A stretch of DNA of 30,946 nt from JBAYHA01 sp041666425 (GTDB lineage: Bacteria > Patescibacteriota > Patescibacteriia > UBA11705 > JABHMO01). The position numbers and the translations under genes are program-made. This document shows positions 21,604 through 29,992 of this stretch, one piece after another; the stretch's first letter is position 1; each line of letters begins with the position of its first letter. Location: contig JBAYHA010000002.1 of the NCBI GenBank assembly GCA_041666425.1, positions 1 to 30,946 on the forward strand. The letters run 5' to 3'. The notes beneath the pieces were generated by a model. That model had not been told where the DNA came from. It did not search any database and worked only from the letters and a program-made list of their open reading frames with translations.

Positions 21604-22785
21604 ATGCCAAAAATTGATTTGTTAATGCTCAACATGGGAACATTTTACGATTGGGATCATGGCATTGTCAATCGTAATCGTTTTGTTTTGCAAAATTTTG
21701 AAAAAGATGAAAGAGTCAACAAAATTTTGGCTGTGGATTTTTTGCCGGTAAAATTAAAACAAGCTTTGCGATTTTATTGGCAGAATTTGCTTTTGGAAAA
21801 TAAAGATTTCGAAATGATTTATGGAGATTTGCTGTCGGCTTGCTACCAAAGAAATCCCAAATTATATACTTATACCACGGTGCAATCGTTTTTTTCATTA
21901 CGGCAAGTGGCCAAAGAAATAAAAAAAATGGTGGAAATTTTAAAACTTGAAAATCCGGTTATTTGGTCTTGTAATCCGATGTTTGTCGAACTTTTGGATT
22001 TAATGCCGGAAAATAAATTCGTTTTTGATACGGTTGATAATTGGCTAGAACATCCTGTTTATCCAAAAATAATGCCAACGGCCAGATTAAATGAAAATTA
22101 TTCAAAAATAGCGAAAAAAGCTGATTTTATTTTTGCTGTTTCAGAGTCTATGGTCAAATTTTTTAAAGAAAAAGGCCGAAATGAAAATGTACATTGGCTT
22201 CCAAATGGAGTTGATTATGATCATTTTAATAATTTAGAAAATATCAATAAAAAAACCGAATTAACGGATGAAAAAAGAAGAATCCTCGGTTATCTTGGAA
22301 CAATCGAAAATCGTGTGGATTTGGATTTGTTAAAAATGATTGCGGAGAAAAATCCTGATAAATTATTGGCGATTTGTGGTCCGATCTGGGCTGATGTAAA
22401 AGAGGAGTTTGTGAAAAAATTGGGCAATTTGGCAAACGTGAAATCTTTTGGTCGAATACCTTTTGCTCTTTCTCCGGCTTATTTAAATAAATTTGACGTA
22501 GCTTTGATCCCACACAAAATGTCCGCTTTTGTTGAATCCATGAATCCAATGAAACTGTATGACTATCTGGCTTGTGGCAAACCGATTGTCACAACCCCAG
22601 GCGCCGGAACGGAAAATTTCAGTCATCTGCTTTATATTGCCAACAATAACGATGACTTTTTGCAAAAAATAGATTTGGCTTTGCAAGATGATTCGGAAAT
22701 AAAACAACAATTACGCCGCGATGCGGCCAAAGAGAGAAGTTGGAATAATGTTGTTGGGGAAATGGCAAATAAAATACTAATTTAG
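21604..22785 (+). CDS. Glycosyltransferase, GT4/TuaH-like
   Basis: 393 residues, GT-B fold. The N-terminal half contains IIWSCNPM-like and VFDTVDNWLEHP segments typical of TuaH and related GTs. LPNGVDYDHFNN and GYLGTIENRVDLDLL open the donor domain, and SMNPMKLYDYLACGKPIVTTP is the donor-binding helix, with Lys in place of the first Glu region of classical GT4. TuaH works in teichuronic acid synthesis in Bacillus, a glucuronate-containing polymer; the presence of a UDP-glucose dehydrogenase in this window fits but does not prove a similar glycan. It starts two bases after the exonuclease gene. Confidence 0.78.
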   Translation: MPKIDLLMLNMGTFYDWDHGIVNRNRFVLQNFEKDERVNKILAVDFLPVKLKQALRFYWQNLLLENKDFEMIYGDLLSACYQRNPKLYTYTTVQSFFSLRQVAKEIKKMVEILKLENPVIWSCNPMFVELLDLMPENKFVFDTVDNWLEHPVYPKIMPTARLNENYSKIAKKADFIFAVSESMVKFFKEKGRNENVHWLPNGVDYDHFNNLENINKKTELTDEKRRILGYLGTIENRVDLDLLKMIAEKNPDKLLAICGPIWADVKEEFVKKLGNLANVKSFGRIPFALSPAYLNKFDVALIPHKMSAFVESMNPMKLYDYLACGKPIVTTPGAGTENFSHLLYIANNNDDFLQKIDLALQDDSEIKQQLRRDAAKERSWNNVVGEMANKILI

Positions 22786-22810
22786 AATTCTGAATTATGA
22801 AAAATTTAAT

Positions 22811-22948
22811 GTTGTCATCTCGACCGAGCCTGCCCTGAGCGAAGTCGAATGGGTGGAGAGATCTTTTATAGAAATAAAATTCCAATAATGTTATATTTAC
22901 TATTTATAACAGATTTCTCCATGCGCTTCGCTTAGTCGAAATGACAAA
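22811..22948. repeat. MITE-like imperfect inverted repeat, copy 2
   Basis: The left arm is GTTGTCATCTCGACCGAGC to GGAGAGATCT; the right arm is AGATTTCTCC to CGAAATGACAAAA. The left arm has an extra insert (CCTGCCCTGAGCGAAGTCGAA) that itself resembles part of the element. The ends match those of copy 1 at 15734. Confidence 0.72.
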
Positions 22949-22957
22949 ATAATACCT

Positions 22958-23860
22958 ATGAATCTATCCATCATCACCGTTAACTGGAATGTCAAAGATT
23001 ATTTGGAAAAAATGATCAAATCGATTTATCAATATTCGAGTGGTTTTAGTTTTGAAATAATCGTGGTTGACAATGACAGTCGTGACGATAGTGTGGAAAT
23101 GTTGCATCAAAAATTTCAGGACAAAATCAATGAGCAAAGTTTAAAAATAATCGCCAATGATTTTAATGCTGGATTTTCCAAAGCCAATAATCAAGGATTA
23201 AAAATCGCAAAGGGGAATTATGTTTTATTTATGAACCCGGATATGGAAATCACGGAAAACAGTTTTTTAACTTTGCTTGATTTTTACAAAAAAACACCTA
23301 ATTTAGGCTTGTTAACTTGTCGTTTGCTTTACGGCGACAAAACCACTCAGCCCAATGTAAAAAATGATCCTGACTTTTGGAGTCAACTGCTGATTATTTT
23401 AAAATTACATCATTTTTTGCCAAAAGTGCGTTCTTTGCAAAAATATTTTTACAGTGATTTTGATTATACGAGTAAAAATTTCGTCAAACAAATTATGGGA
23501 GCCTTTGTTTTTGGTTCGCGAGAAGTTTTTGAAAAATTGCCTGGTTGGGACGAGGATTATTGGATTTGGTTTGAAGATTGCGAAATGTGTTATCAGACAA
23601 GGAAATTGGGATATGATATAATTTATTTGCCTGAGACTTCGGTAATTCATTATGAAAGTCAATCATTCGGCCAAATTTGGGGTTGGCCAAAACAAAAGCG
23701 ATTCAATACGGCAATGACTTTATATTTTCGCAAGCGCGGGCAGAACTTTGCGGTTTTGATATTTAAACTTTTACAACCCATCAGTTATTTGCTTTGTCAA
23801 ATCGTCAATTTATTAAAAATAAAAACAAAAACGCAATCAACATTGCAAAAAAAAGTATGA
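22958..23860 (+). CDS. GT2 glycosyltransferase, WbbL-like
   Basis: 300 residues. The start LSIITVNWNVKDYLEK, the VDNDSRDDS donor loop, NPDMEI metal site (93-98), and WFEDCEMCYQTRKLG acceptor block mark a rhamnosyltransferase-type GT2. After residue 230 the chain is basic with one hydrophobic segment (about 262-285), suggesting membrane contact. Its stop overlaps the next start (ATGA). It is the first gene of the second glycan cluster after a MITE-like repeat; no good promoter was identified. Confidence 0.82.
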   Translation: MNLSIITVNWNVKDYLEKMIKSIYQYSSGFSFEIIVVDNDSRDDSVEMLHQKFQDKINEQSLKIIANDFNAGFSKANNQGLKIAKGNYVLFMNPDMEITENSFLTLLDFYKKTPNLGLLTCRLLYGDKTTQPNVKNDPDFWSQLLIILKLHHFLPKVRSLQKYFYSDFDYTSKNFVKQIMGAFVFGSREVFEKLPGWDEDYWIWFEDCEMCYQTRKLGYDIIYLPETSVIHYESQSFGQIWGWPKQKRFNTAMTLYFRKRGQNFAVLIFKLLQPISYLLCQIVNLLKIKTKTQSTLQKKV

Positions 23861-24306
23861 TAATTGTTAAAAACAATCAACCGCAAATAGAATTTTTGCA
23901 AGATGTTCGTCAAGAACATGATTATTTGTTTGAATTAAAAAATTTAATTTTGGAATTTTTGATTAGAGAAAAACAGTTGGCTTATGTCGAGTCGCAAAAA
24001 ATTGAATTTGTGCCGATTAGCGGATTGGCGCAAACACATCATGAAAATTTGGGTGCTTATTTGAATGATTTTTTATTTCGTGATTTGCCGAATGCTTTTG
24101 CCCGAGTAGCCTGTGGTAAGTTCGCTGATTTTCCGCTAACGCATTATTGGTTAAGAGTGAATGATTTGCTTGTTGATTTGTCAATCAAACAATTTGCCAA
24201 CAAACCGATTCCGACTTTTCGGGCATATGGTCCGTTGTTGGAAAATCACATTTTTATTTCTGATAACGCCAACAATCCAATTTACAAAATGTATAATGAA
24301 ATTTAA
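23857..24306 (+). CDS. Unknown protein in the glycan cluster, possible Cys-His-Asp hydrolase fold
   Basis: 149 residues from the ATG that overlaps the GT2 stop; upstream in-frame codons belong to the GT2 gene. I do not recognise the family. A helical first half is followed by VACGKFADFPLTHYWLRVNDLLVDLSIKQF in pieces: Cys86, His96 in THYWLRV, and Asp107 in LLVDLSIKQF. That order and spacing resembles papain/transglutaminase-like proteins, where a His-x-Trp strand is followed by an Asp-Leu-Thr/Ser strand. There is no signal peptide. It overlaps the Wzy-like gene by 11 bases, so it is probably made with it. The hydrolase idea is weak. Confidence 0.55.
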   Translation: MIIVKNNQPQIEFLQDVRQEHDYLFELKNLILEFLIREKQLAYVESQKIEFVPISGLAQTHHENLGAYLNDFLFRDLPNAFARVACGKFADFPLTHYWLRVNDLLVDLSIKQFANKPIPTFRAYGPLLENHIFISDNANNPIYKMYNEI

Positions 24307-25816
24307 AATACCACAATTCAGAATTCACAATGCAGAATTCAGAATTATAGTTTTAGTTCTGATTTTTTTAGAATTAGTTTCTTTTTTTGTTTACTGGTTA
24401 AAACCAGTTTTAAATATCGAAAATATCGCTTTTTTATTGATCATGGCACCAATTATTGTTTTGACGACAAAAAGCCCAAAATTCGGACTTTTTGTGGCTT
24501 TGGCTGAACTGATTGTGGGAAGTCAAGGACATTTGTTGAATTTTTCTTTTTATAATTTTGATTTATCTTTACGCATGGGGATTTTTTTAACTGTTTTACC
24601 GATTTCTTTGATAAAAATTACTTGGCAAAAACAGTGGGTGATTATCGGTAGTTTTTTGCAAAAAAATAAAATTATTCCCATATTTATATTAATTTTACTG
24701 CTGGCGCTGGCTAACGGATATTGGAGAGGGAATGTTTTTTCTAACATTTATCATGATTTTAACAATTGGTTATTTGGATTATATCTGATCCCGATATTGG
24801 CTTATTGGGAAAAAGATGATTGGTCAAAAATAAAAACAGTTTTCTTTGCCGGAATTTCTGTCGTCGCATTAAAAACATTATTATTTTTGTTCGTCTATTC
24901 GCACGGACTGGCCGTCGTCCCGCTTTTTTATAAATGGGGCAGGGATACTCTTTGGGGAGAATTTACCGTGGTGAACGGGAATTTATTTCGAATTTTTTCA
25001 CAAGCACAAATTTTTTGTTTAATCGGTTTTGTTATATTTTTTGTTGAAGGATTTTTGGCAAAAGTTAAAACTGTCAAAAATATTATTTGGCAAACTGTTT
25101 TTTTGAGTATAGCATTAATCAGTTTGTCACGCAGCTTTTGGTTGGCAGGAATTTTAACTATTGGGTTGGTTTCAATTGGTTATCTATTCAAAAATCAAAC
25201 TTGGAAAAATAAATTATTAATGATATTAAAAAATTGGACCAACTTAGTAATTTCCGGAATCGGTGCAGTAATTTTACTTCTGGTGGTAATAAACTTCCCT
25301 CTAAGCGGTAATTTTCAATTACAAGGCGCTGATTTGCTAACTTCAAGATTCCAAAACGAAGCGGCTATTTCTTCTCGGTGGAGTCAATTGCCAAATTTAA
25401 CGGCCAAAATTGCGGAAAATCCCTTTTGGGGTTCCGGTTTTGGGACAACCATCACTTACAAAAGTTCAGACCCAAGAATAAAAAACGTCAACAATCCTGA
25501 GGGCACTTTTACCACTTATGCCTTTGAGTGGGGATTCTTGGATCTGTTGGTCAAGTTTGGTTTGTTTGGAGTAATTACTTTTTTGACAATCTTCGGCCAA
25601 AAGTTTTATTTTGTTGTACAAAAGTTAAAAAATAAAAAAGAAGATTTAGAGAATCTTCCTTTTATAGATTTGACCGTTGCAATAATTGTTTTGACTTTGG
25701 TTCATGCTACAACGCCATATTTGAATCATCCGCTCGGTCTGGGTGTTGTGGTTCTATTCGTAGCTTATTTTAATTTCGACCGAGAATCGAACCTCCAAAT
25801 TGCGCATAACCGTTAA
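24296..25816 (+). CDS. O-antigen ligase/polymerase family membrane protein (Wzy/WaaL-like)
   Basis: 506 residues with about 11-12 hydrophobic helices. A large outside loop (about residues 340-430) contains AAISSRWSQLPNLTAKIAENPFWGSGFG, the Wzy_C pattern of a Ser-Arg followed by Asn-Pro and Gly-x-Gly. Such proteins polymerise lipid-linked repeats or attach the finished glycan to its carrier on the outer face. The ATG at 24296 overlaps the previous gene by 11 bases. Its first residues (IPQFRIHNAEFRI) are encoded by an AGAATTC-type microrepeat, so the N-terminus may be recent. The 3' end overlaps the convergent fmt gene by 47 bp. Confidence 0.8.
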   Translation: MKFKIPQFRIHNAEFRIIVLVLIFLELVSFFVYWLKPVLNIENIAFLLIMAPIIVLTTKSPKFGLFVALAELIVGSQGHLLNFSFYNFDLSLRMGIFLTVLPISLIKITWQKQWVIIGSFLQKNKIIPIFILILLLALANGYWRGNVFSNIYHDFNNWLFGLYLIPILAYWEKDDWSKIKTVFFAGISVVALKTLLFLFVYSHGLAVVPLFYKWGRDTLWGEFTVVNGNLFRIFSQAQIFCLIGFVIFFVEGFLAKVKTVKNIIWQTVFLSIALISLSRSFWLAGILTIGLVSIGYLFKNQTWKNKLLMILKNWTNLVISGIGAVILLLVVINFPLSGNFQLQGADLLTSRFQNEAAISSRWSQLPNLTAKIAENPFWGSGFGTTITYKSSDPRIKNVNNPEGTFTTYAFEWGFLDLLVKFGLFGVITFLTIFGQKFYFVVQKLKNKKEDLENLPFIDLTVAIIVLTLVHATTPYLNHPLGLGVVVLFVAYFNFDRESNLQIAHNR

Positions 25817-26732
25817 GAAAATCTTTGGCGGGCACTTCTTTTTTGCCTTCCATTTTTAATTTGTTTATTTGCAAATAACCTTCTCCGCATTTGACAATGA
25901 TTTGATTTTCGATGCGCAAAACTTGTCCGACACGCAAACCGGCAATATCACTTGCCGGAAAATATTCTTCGACTTCAGTCAGGTCGATTTTTTTGTTAAG
26001 AAAAAAAGTATAACTTCCGGGCCATTCAACAAAAGCTCTCACTTGGTTGACAATTTTGGCGACCGGTTTTTGCCAATCGATTTCGCCAGCAATTTTTTCT
26101 ATTTTTTGACAATAAGTGGCTTCATTTTCTGATTGAATTACCAAAGGTAACTCTCCTTGTAAATAATCGGGAATTATTCTGATCATAATTTCCGCCGAAA
26201 GTTCACTTAATTTCTGACTAAGTGTTGTAAAATTATCTTTTGTTTCTATTTCTATGTCTTCGGAGTAAACGATATCCCCCGTATCCATGCCGACATCCAT
26301 GAGAATTATGGAAACTCCGGTAATTTTTTCATTGTGCAAAAGAGCGGATTGAATTGGCGACGGTCCGCGATATTTTGGCAAGAGAGATGGGTGAATATTC
26401 AAGCAACCGTGCTTGGGTAAATTTAAAATTTCCGAAGGTAAAATTTTTCCATAAGCCACAACCACGATTAAATCAGGATTTAGTGTTTTTATTTCATTAA
26501 TAAAAGTTTCGTTTTTCTTTAAAAATTCCGGTTGTAGAATCGGTAAATTTTTATTTAATGCGCAAATTTTGACCGAAGAAAAAACGGTTTTGCGTCCTCG
26601 GCCTGATTGTTTGTCGCTTTCGGTTACTACAGCGACAACGGTAAATTTTTCGTTGAGTTCCTCCAAAATCGGCACAGCGAAGGCTGATGAACCCATAAAA
26701 ACTATTTTTGTTTTATTGGTATTTTCGGCCAT
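25770..26732 (-). CDS. fmt: Methionyl-tRNA formyltransferase
   Basis: 320 residues. The N-terminal KIVFMGSSAFAVPILEEL and the formyl-transfer block LNIHPSLLPKYRGPSPIQSALL carry Asn112 and His114, and Asp150 follows in MDVGMDTGDIV; these are the catalytic triad of the family. The C-terminal OB-like domain that grips tRNA is present (about 215-320). It formylates initiator Met-tRNA with 10-formyl-THF. The frame is open upstream to 26816, but the Met at 26732 gives the normal start, overlapping the def stop by 20 bases. Def and Fmt adjacency is classical. The end overlaps the oppositely oriented Wzy-like gene. Confidence 0.95.
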   Translation of the reverse strand: MAENTNKTKIVFMGSSAFAVPILEELNEKFTVVAVVTESDKQSGRGRKTVFSSVKICALNKNLPILQPEFLKKNETFINEIKTLNPDLIVVVAYGKILPSEILNLPKHGCLNIHPSLLPKYRGPSPIQSALLHNEKITGVSIILMDVGMDTGDIVYSEDIEIETKDNFTTLSQKLSELSAEIMIRIIPDYLQGELPLVIQSENEATYCQKIEKIAGEIDWQKPVAKIVNQVRAFVEWPGSYTFFLNKKIDLTEVEEYFPASDIAGLRVGQVLRIENQIIVKCGEGYLQINKLKMEGKKEVPAKDFLNGYAQFGGSILGRN

Positions 26733-27195
26733 ATTTTTCTCGGTGAATTTTTTTTGTATGATCAATGAATAAAATCCCATCCAAGTGATCGATTTCATGT
26801 TGAATAACGCGCGCAAACAGTCCTTTGGCCGTTAATTTTATTTCATGTCCATCGCTATCAAGAGCTTGCAAATCGATTTGATATGGTCGGCGAACATTGC
26901 CATAAATTCCGGGGACGCTGAGACAACCTTCTTCGTCAGTTTGTTTTTTCCAACTTTTGTGAGTAATTACCGGATTGATAAAGGGCAAAATGCCTTCTTT
27001 GGTATTGACAACAATGACTCGGCTGGAAACATTTATTTGTGGAGCGGCCAAACCAATGCCATCTTTGGCTAACATTGTTTCGGTCATGTCGCGCAAAAAT
27101 TGGGGGAAATTTTTTTCGTGTATTTCTTTGGTGGTTAGCGTTTGTGCTTTTTGGCGAAGGATTTTTGCCGGGCTGGTGATGATATCTAAAATCAT
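26713..27195 (-). CDS. def: Peptide deformylase
   Basis: 160 residues with all three deformylase motifs: GIGLAAPQ (46-53), EGCLSVP with metal-ligand Cys91, and HEIDHLDG with His133, catalytic Glu134 and His137. It removes the formyl group from new proteins. The start MILDIITSPAKILRQKA is typical. It lies 22 bases downstream of priA on the same strand and overlaps fmt by 20 bases, so it sits in the minus-strand operon. Confidence 0.96.
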   Translation of the reverse strand: MILDIITSPAKILRQKAQTLTTKEIHEKNFPQFLRDMTETMLAKDGIGLAAPQINVSSRVIVVNTKEGILPFINPVITHKSWKKQTDEEGCLSVPGIYGNVRRPYQIDLQALDSDGHEIKLTAKGLFARVIQHEIDHLDGILFIDHTKKIHREKYGRKYQ

Positions 27196-27217
27196 AAATT
27201 TGATTTAATCGACAATA

Positions 27218-29128
27218 TTATAACAGATTGAGCGGGTTCCTGTCAATGCGCCAATAACGGGGGACGAGGTCAAGATTTAAGAAATTTTGCATTTTTTTTT
27301 CATCGTCAAAAAATAGCGCCAGCTGTTGGCGAAAACGTTGCCGAACTTTGCGACGATAGTGCAAATATGGTCCTTCCATCCTACAAAAAGCGAAATCAGA
27401 AAAATTTTTTTCCTCGGACAAGCGGTTGATTTTTTGATACAAGTCATGCGCTTCTTTTTGGGCGACTGTTTCATCATGATGATCAAAAAATATTTTTAGT
27501 AAAAATTTGTTAGGCGGATATCCCAAGTCTTGGCGAATTTGCAGTTCATTTTTGTAAAAAGAAAAATAATCATTTGGTAGATATTTAAAAATTTGATTGT
27601 CCGCATAATTGGTTTGTAAGATCAAGGACCAATTCTGATTATGTCCATTTTGGGCGCAAACATTGGCAATAGCGCAAAAAACTTTTTCATTGGCGGAGAA
27701 GTCCGGTAAATTGAGCAAATTATCAAAATATAAAAAACAAACCATGGAAAATTTTGGCCAACCGCATAGATCAGCGGGGACATGATCAATTAAACAAAAA
27801 TCAGTTTTTGGTTTTTGGCCGTTCGGTACCAATTCGATCGAGATCGAGAGCAGTTTTTCCAACTGTTTTTTTAGTCCGAGCGCACCAATCCCAAAAGCGC
27901 GCAAATCAGTACTCCCGCACTTGGGACAACTTAAAAAAATATCCTGAGACTGGCCACAACGAAAACAACGTAACTCTTTTTCATTAACAGTCATTGGTAA
28001 ATGACAATCAGGACAAATTGGCAAAAATCCACAATCATGACAAACCAATTGCCCGGCCTCTCCCGCTTTGTTGGCAATAAGTAAAATTTTATTTTTTTGA
28101 GTCAAATTTTCCTTTATGATGTTTAGCAATCGTTCACTCAAAAAGAAATAATCCTTTTTGCGTTCATGGCGCAAATCAATGATTTCTGTTTTGACAAGAT
28201 TTGTTCCCAGTTTGATAACTTTGGTTTGTTCATGGGGCATTTTTGTCAAGTGACAAATTTTTGGAGAGAGCGAGGAGTAGATCAATTTTGCGCCAAAAAG
28301 TTCGCCTAATTTTTGACAAACTTCAACAGCATCGTAACGTGGATCTTGGTCCCACTGTTTGTAATCGTCGCCGTGCGCGGAATCAATAATTATTGTTTTG
28401 AGCGTAGCAAAAGGAGCAAAAACCGCAGATCTTGTGCCGATTATTATTTTTTTCTTATTGTTTTTTATCTCACGCCACAAACTGTTATGTTGATTTTTGC
28501 CATGTTTTTGGTCTGTTGATAAAATGGCACAGTCTTGGTGCCAGTCAACCGGTATGTTCTGGCAAAATTCAAGCATCGTTTCGACCGTGGCAAAAAGCAA
28601 TAACAGCTGTTCGTTTCTTGCAAGAGAGTTTTGGATAAATTTTAAATATAGTGCAAGTTTTTTTTCTCGGTCGCGCGCGAACAGCAAAAAAAACTGCGCT
28701 TTGGATAAAGCGAATTCGGCAAAAAAGCTTTCCTCTAGTCGGTGAGGTTTGATATTGTTTGCCGACCAAATAAATTTATCGGAAAATTTGGCCGATTTTT
28801 TTGTAATTTCCGGATAAAACAACGCAAAAGTTGAACTTAGCGGATAACTGTAATATTCGGCAAACCAATTGATCATTGTCAATTGAAAGGGATTGATTTT
28901 TTGCCAAAAATTGTCTGGGGCGATAATTTCTTTTATCTTCTTGTCTTGATCGATCTCCGGCTGGTTGGTCAGTTCAGCGAGCAATCCCAAAATTTCGCTG
29001 TTGCGAAAATTTATTCTAACTAAATCTCCAACGGTTAAATTGTGTAAAGCATCAGGGATTTCATAATCAAAAAGACCCAGTTTTTTGGGCATTTTTTTGC
29101 GGGGAATTATTTTGGCGAATTTTGTCAT
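27218..29128 (-). CDS. priA: PriA-like primosomal protein with degenerate ATPase motifs
   Basis: 636 residues. The identity rests on GTRSAVFAPF..LKTIIID, DDYKQWDQDPRYDAVEV, the eight-cysteine zinc region (CHDC 363-366, CPDC 372-375, Cys388/391, Cys401/404), LNLPDFSANEKVF and RQDLGYPP, all standard PriA blocks in order. The Walker A site, GVTGSGKT in active PriA, reads FARDREKK (150-157). The DEEH box reads DSAH (249-252), SATPS reads SSLSP, and the GTQMLAKGHDF motif is absent. It is therefore probably unable to hydrolyse ATP but keeps the DNA-binding and zinc scaffold. Actinobacterial PriA is likewise annotated as lacking helicase motifs. The frame is open to 29200, but Met at 29128 (MTKFAKIIP) fits and lies just beyond the upstream stop. 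Confidence 0.88.
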   Translation of the reverse strand: MTKFAKIIPRKKMPKKLGLFDYEIPDALHNLTVGDLVRINFRNSEILGLLAELTNQPEIDQDKKIKEIIAPDNFWQKINPFQLTMINWFAEYYSYPLSSTFALFYPEITKKSAKFSDKFIWSANNIKPHRLEESFFAEFALSKAQFFLLFARDREKKLALYLKFIQNSLARNEQLLLLFATVETMLEFCQNIPVDWHQDCAILSTDQKHGKNQHNSLWREIKNNKKKIIIGTRSAVFAPFATLKTIIIDSAHGDDYKQWDQDPRYDAVEVCQKLGELFGAKLIYSSLSPKICHLTKMPHEQTKVIKLGTNLVKTEIIDLRHERKKDYFFLSERLLNIIKENLTQKNKILLIANKAGEAGQLVCHDCGFLPICPDCHLPMTVNEKELRCFRCGQSQDIFLSCPKCGSTDLRAFGIGALGLKKQLEKLLSISIELVPNGQKPKTDFCLIDHVPADLCGWPKFSMVCFLYFDNLLNLPDFSANEKVFCAIANVCAQNGHNQNWSLILQTNYADNQIFKYLPNDYFSFYKNELQIRQDLGYPPNKFLLKIFFDHHDETVAQKEAHDLYQKINRLSEEKNFSDFAFCRMEGPYLHYRRKVRQRFRQQLALFFDDEKKMQNFLNLDLVPRYWRIDRNPLNLL

Positions 29129-29129
29129 G

Positions 29130-29921
29130 TTAACCGTTAAAATTAAAATTTCCCAAAAGATAACCAACTCCGAATGGCGCCTCGTAATTAAGAATTTCAA
29201 ATTGACAATTCATTTTGGCCAAAGCGCCAAGCAAAATATATAACCCCGGAAACAGGCAAGGCAGGGCTTCTTGGATCATTTTTCCATCTATATTTTTGAA
29301 ATTTTCCAGATTATTTTTTTTCAAAAGTTGGATGATTTTTTTGTCAAATTCTTTGGCCTGAGGAGAAAAACCGTGAGGGGAGTCATAAGCTAAACGATGT
29401 GACAAATCGCCGGAAAGAATAATGGCCACTCGTTTTGGAGAATCAAATGAAGCCTCTTTTAATGCTTCGCCAAAAGCAAAAAGCATCTCTTGGTCATTGG
29501 TATTATAATTGATCGGAACCAACCGATAATTTTTTTTGTTTTTTAGTAAATGAAAAAGTGGCACGGAAATGCCATGGTCCAAGTTTTGTTCGCTAAAAAG
29601 CTGGATCGGTAAATAGGTTTCATTGGAACTTTTTAATTTGTTAATAATTCCCAAATCAGCTTCAATTTCCATTTTGGTGGCAAAATCACCGAATTTTTCA
29701 AAGTTGATTTCATAATTTTGTCTGGTATTGATGGCCAAGAGCTCATTTGCCAAGTCTCCATGCGGTGAAATCATTATTATGGTATCGATGTGCGTTTCTT
29801 GTAATTTTTTTTCGAGTAATTCAAAAGCGGCCAAGGTTTTTTTTAGTTTTGGCAAATGGTTTTTTCCTACGTTGGGAATTAAAAATGGCGGGTGGGGAAC
29901 AATGGCCGCAAAATTAATCAT
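29130..29921 (-). CDS. LigB/MEMO-like class III extradiol dioxygenase superfamily protein
   Basis: 263 residues. The opening AAIVPHPPFLIPNVG, with His10, then ISPHG (His54), DHGISVPL (His116) and LSGDLSH (Asp172, His175) are the metal-site and active-site blocks of the LigB-like/MEMO superfamily. Members include ring-opening dioxygenases and the AmmeMemoRadiSam protein B. Neither an AMMECR1 nor the matching radical SAM partner lies beside it here, so the function cannot be chosen. The stop lies one base from the priA start; it is probably the same operon. No signal peptide. Confidence 0.75.
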   Translation of the reverse strand: MINFAAIVPHPPFLIPNVGKNHLPKLKKTLAAFELLEKKLQETHIDTIIMISPHGDLANELLAINTRQNYEINFEKFGDFATKMEIEADLGIINKLKSSNETYLPIQLFSEQNLDHGISVPLFHLLKNKKNYRLVPINYNTNDQEMLFAFGEALKEASFDSPKRVAIILSGDLSHRLAYDSPHGFSPQAKEFDKKIIQLLKKNNLENFKNIDGKMIQEALPCLFPGLYILLGALAKMNCQFEILNYEAPFGVGYLLGNFNFNG

Positions 29922-29992
29922 ATATATTTATATGTAAATTTTTATAAAATGATGATAATTAAATAAAATATTCTGAATTTTTAATTAATAGA
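29922..29992. other. A/T-rich gap between two minus-strand genes
   Basis: 71 bp, almost all A and T. On the minus strand there is a possible -10 (TATAAA) for the LigB-like gene but no convincing -35. No terminator hairpin for the surface-protein gene was found. Confidence 0.35.
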
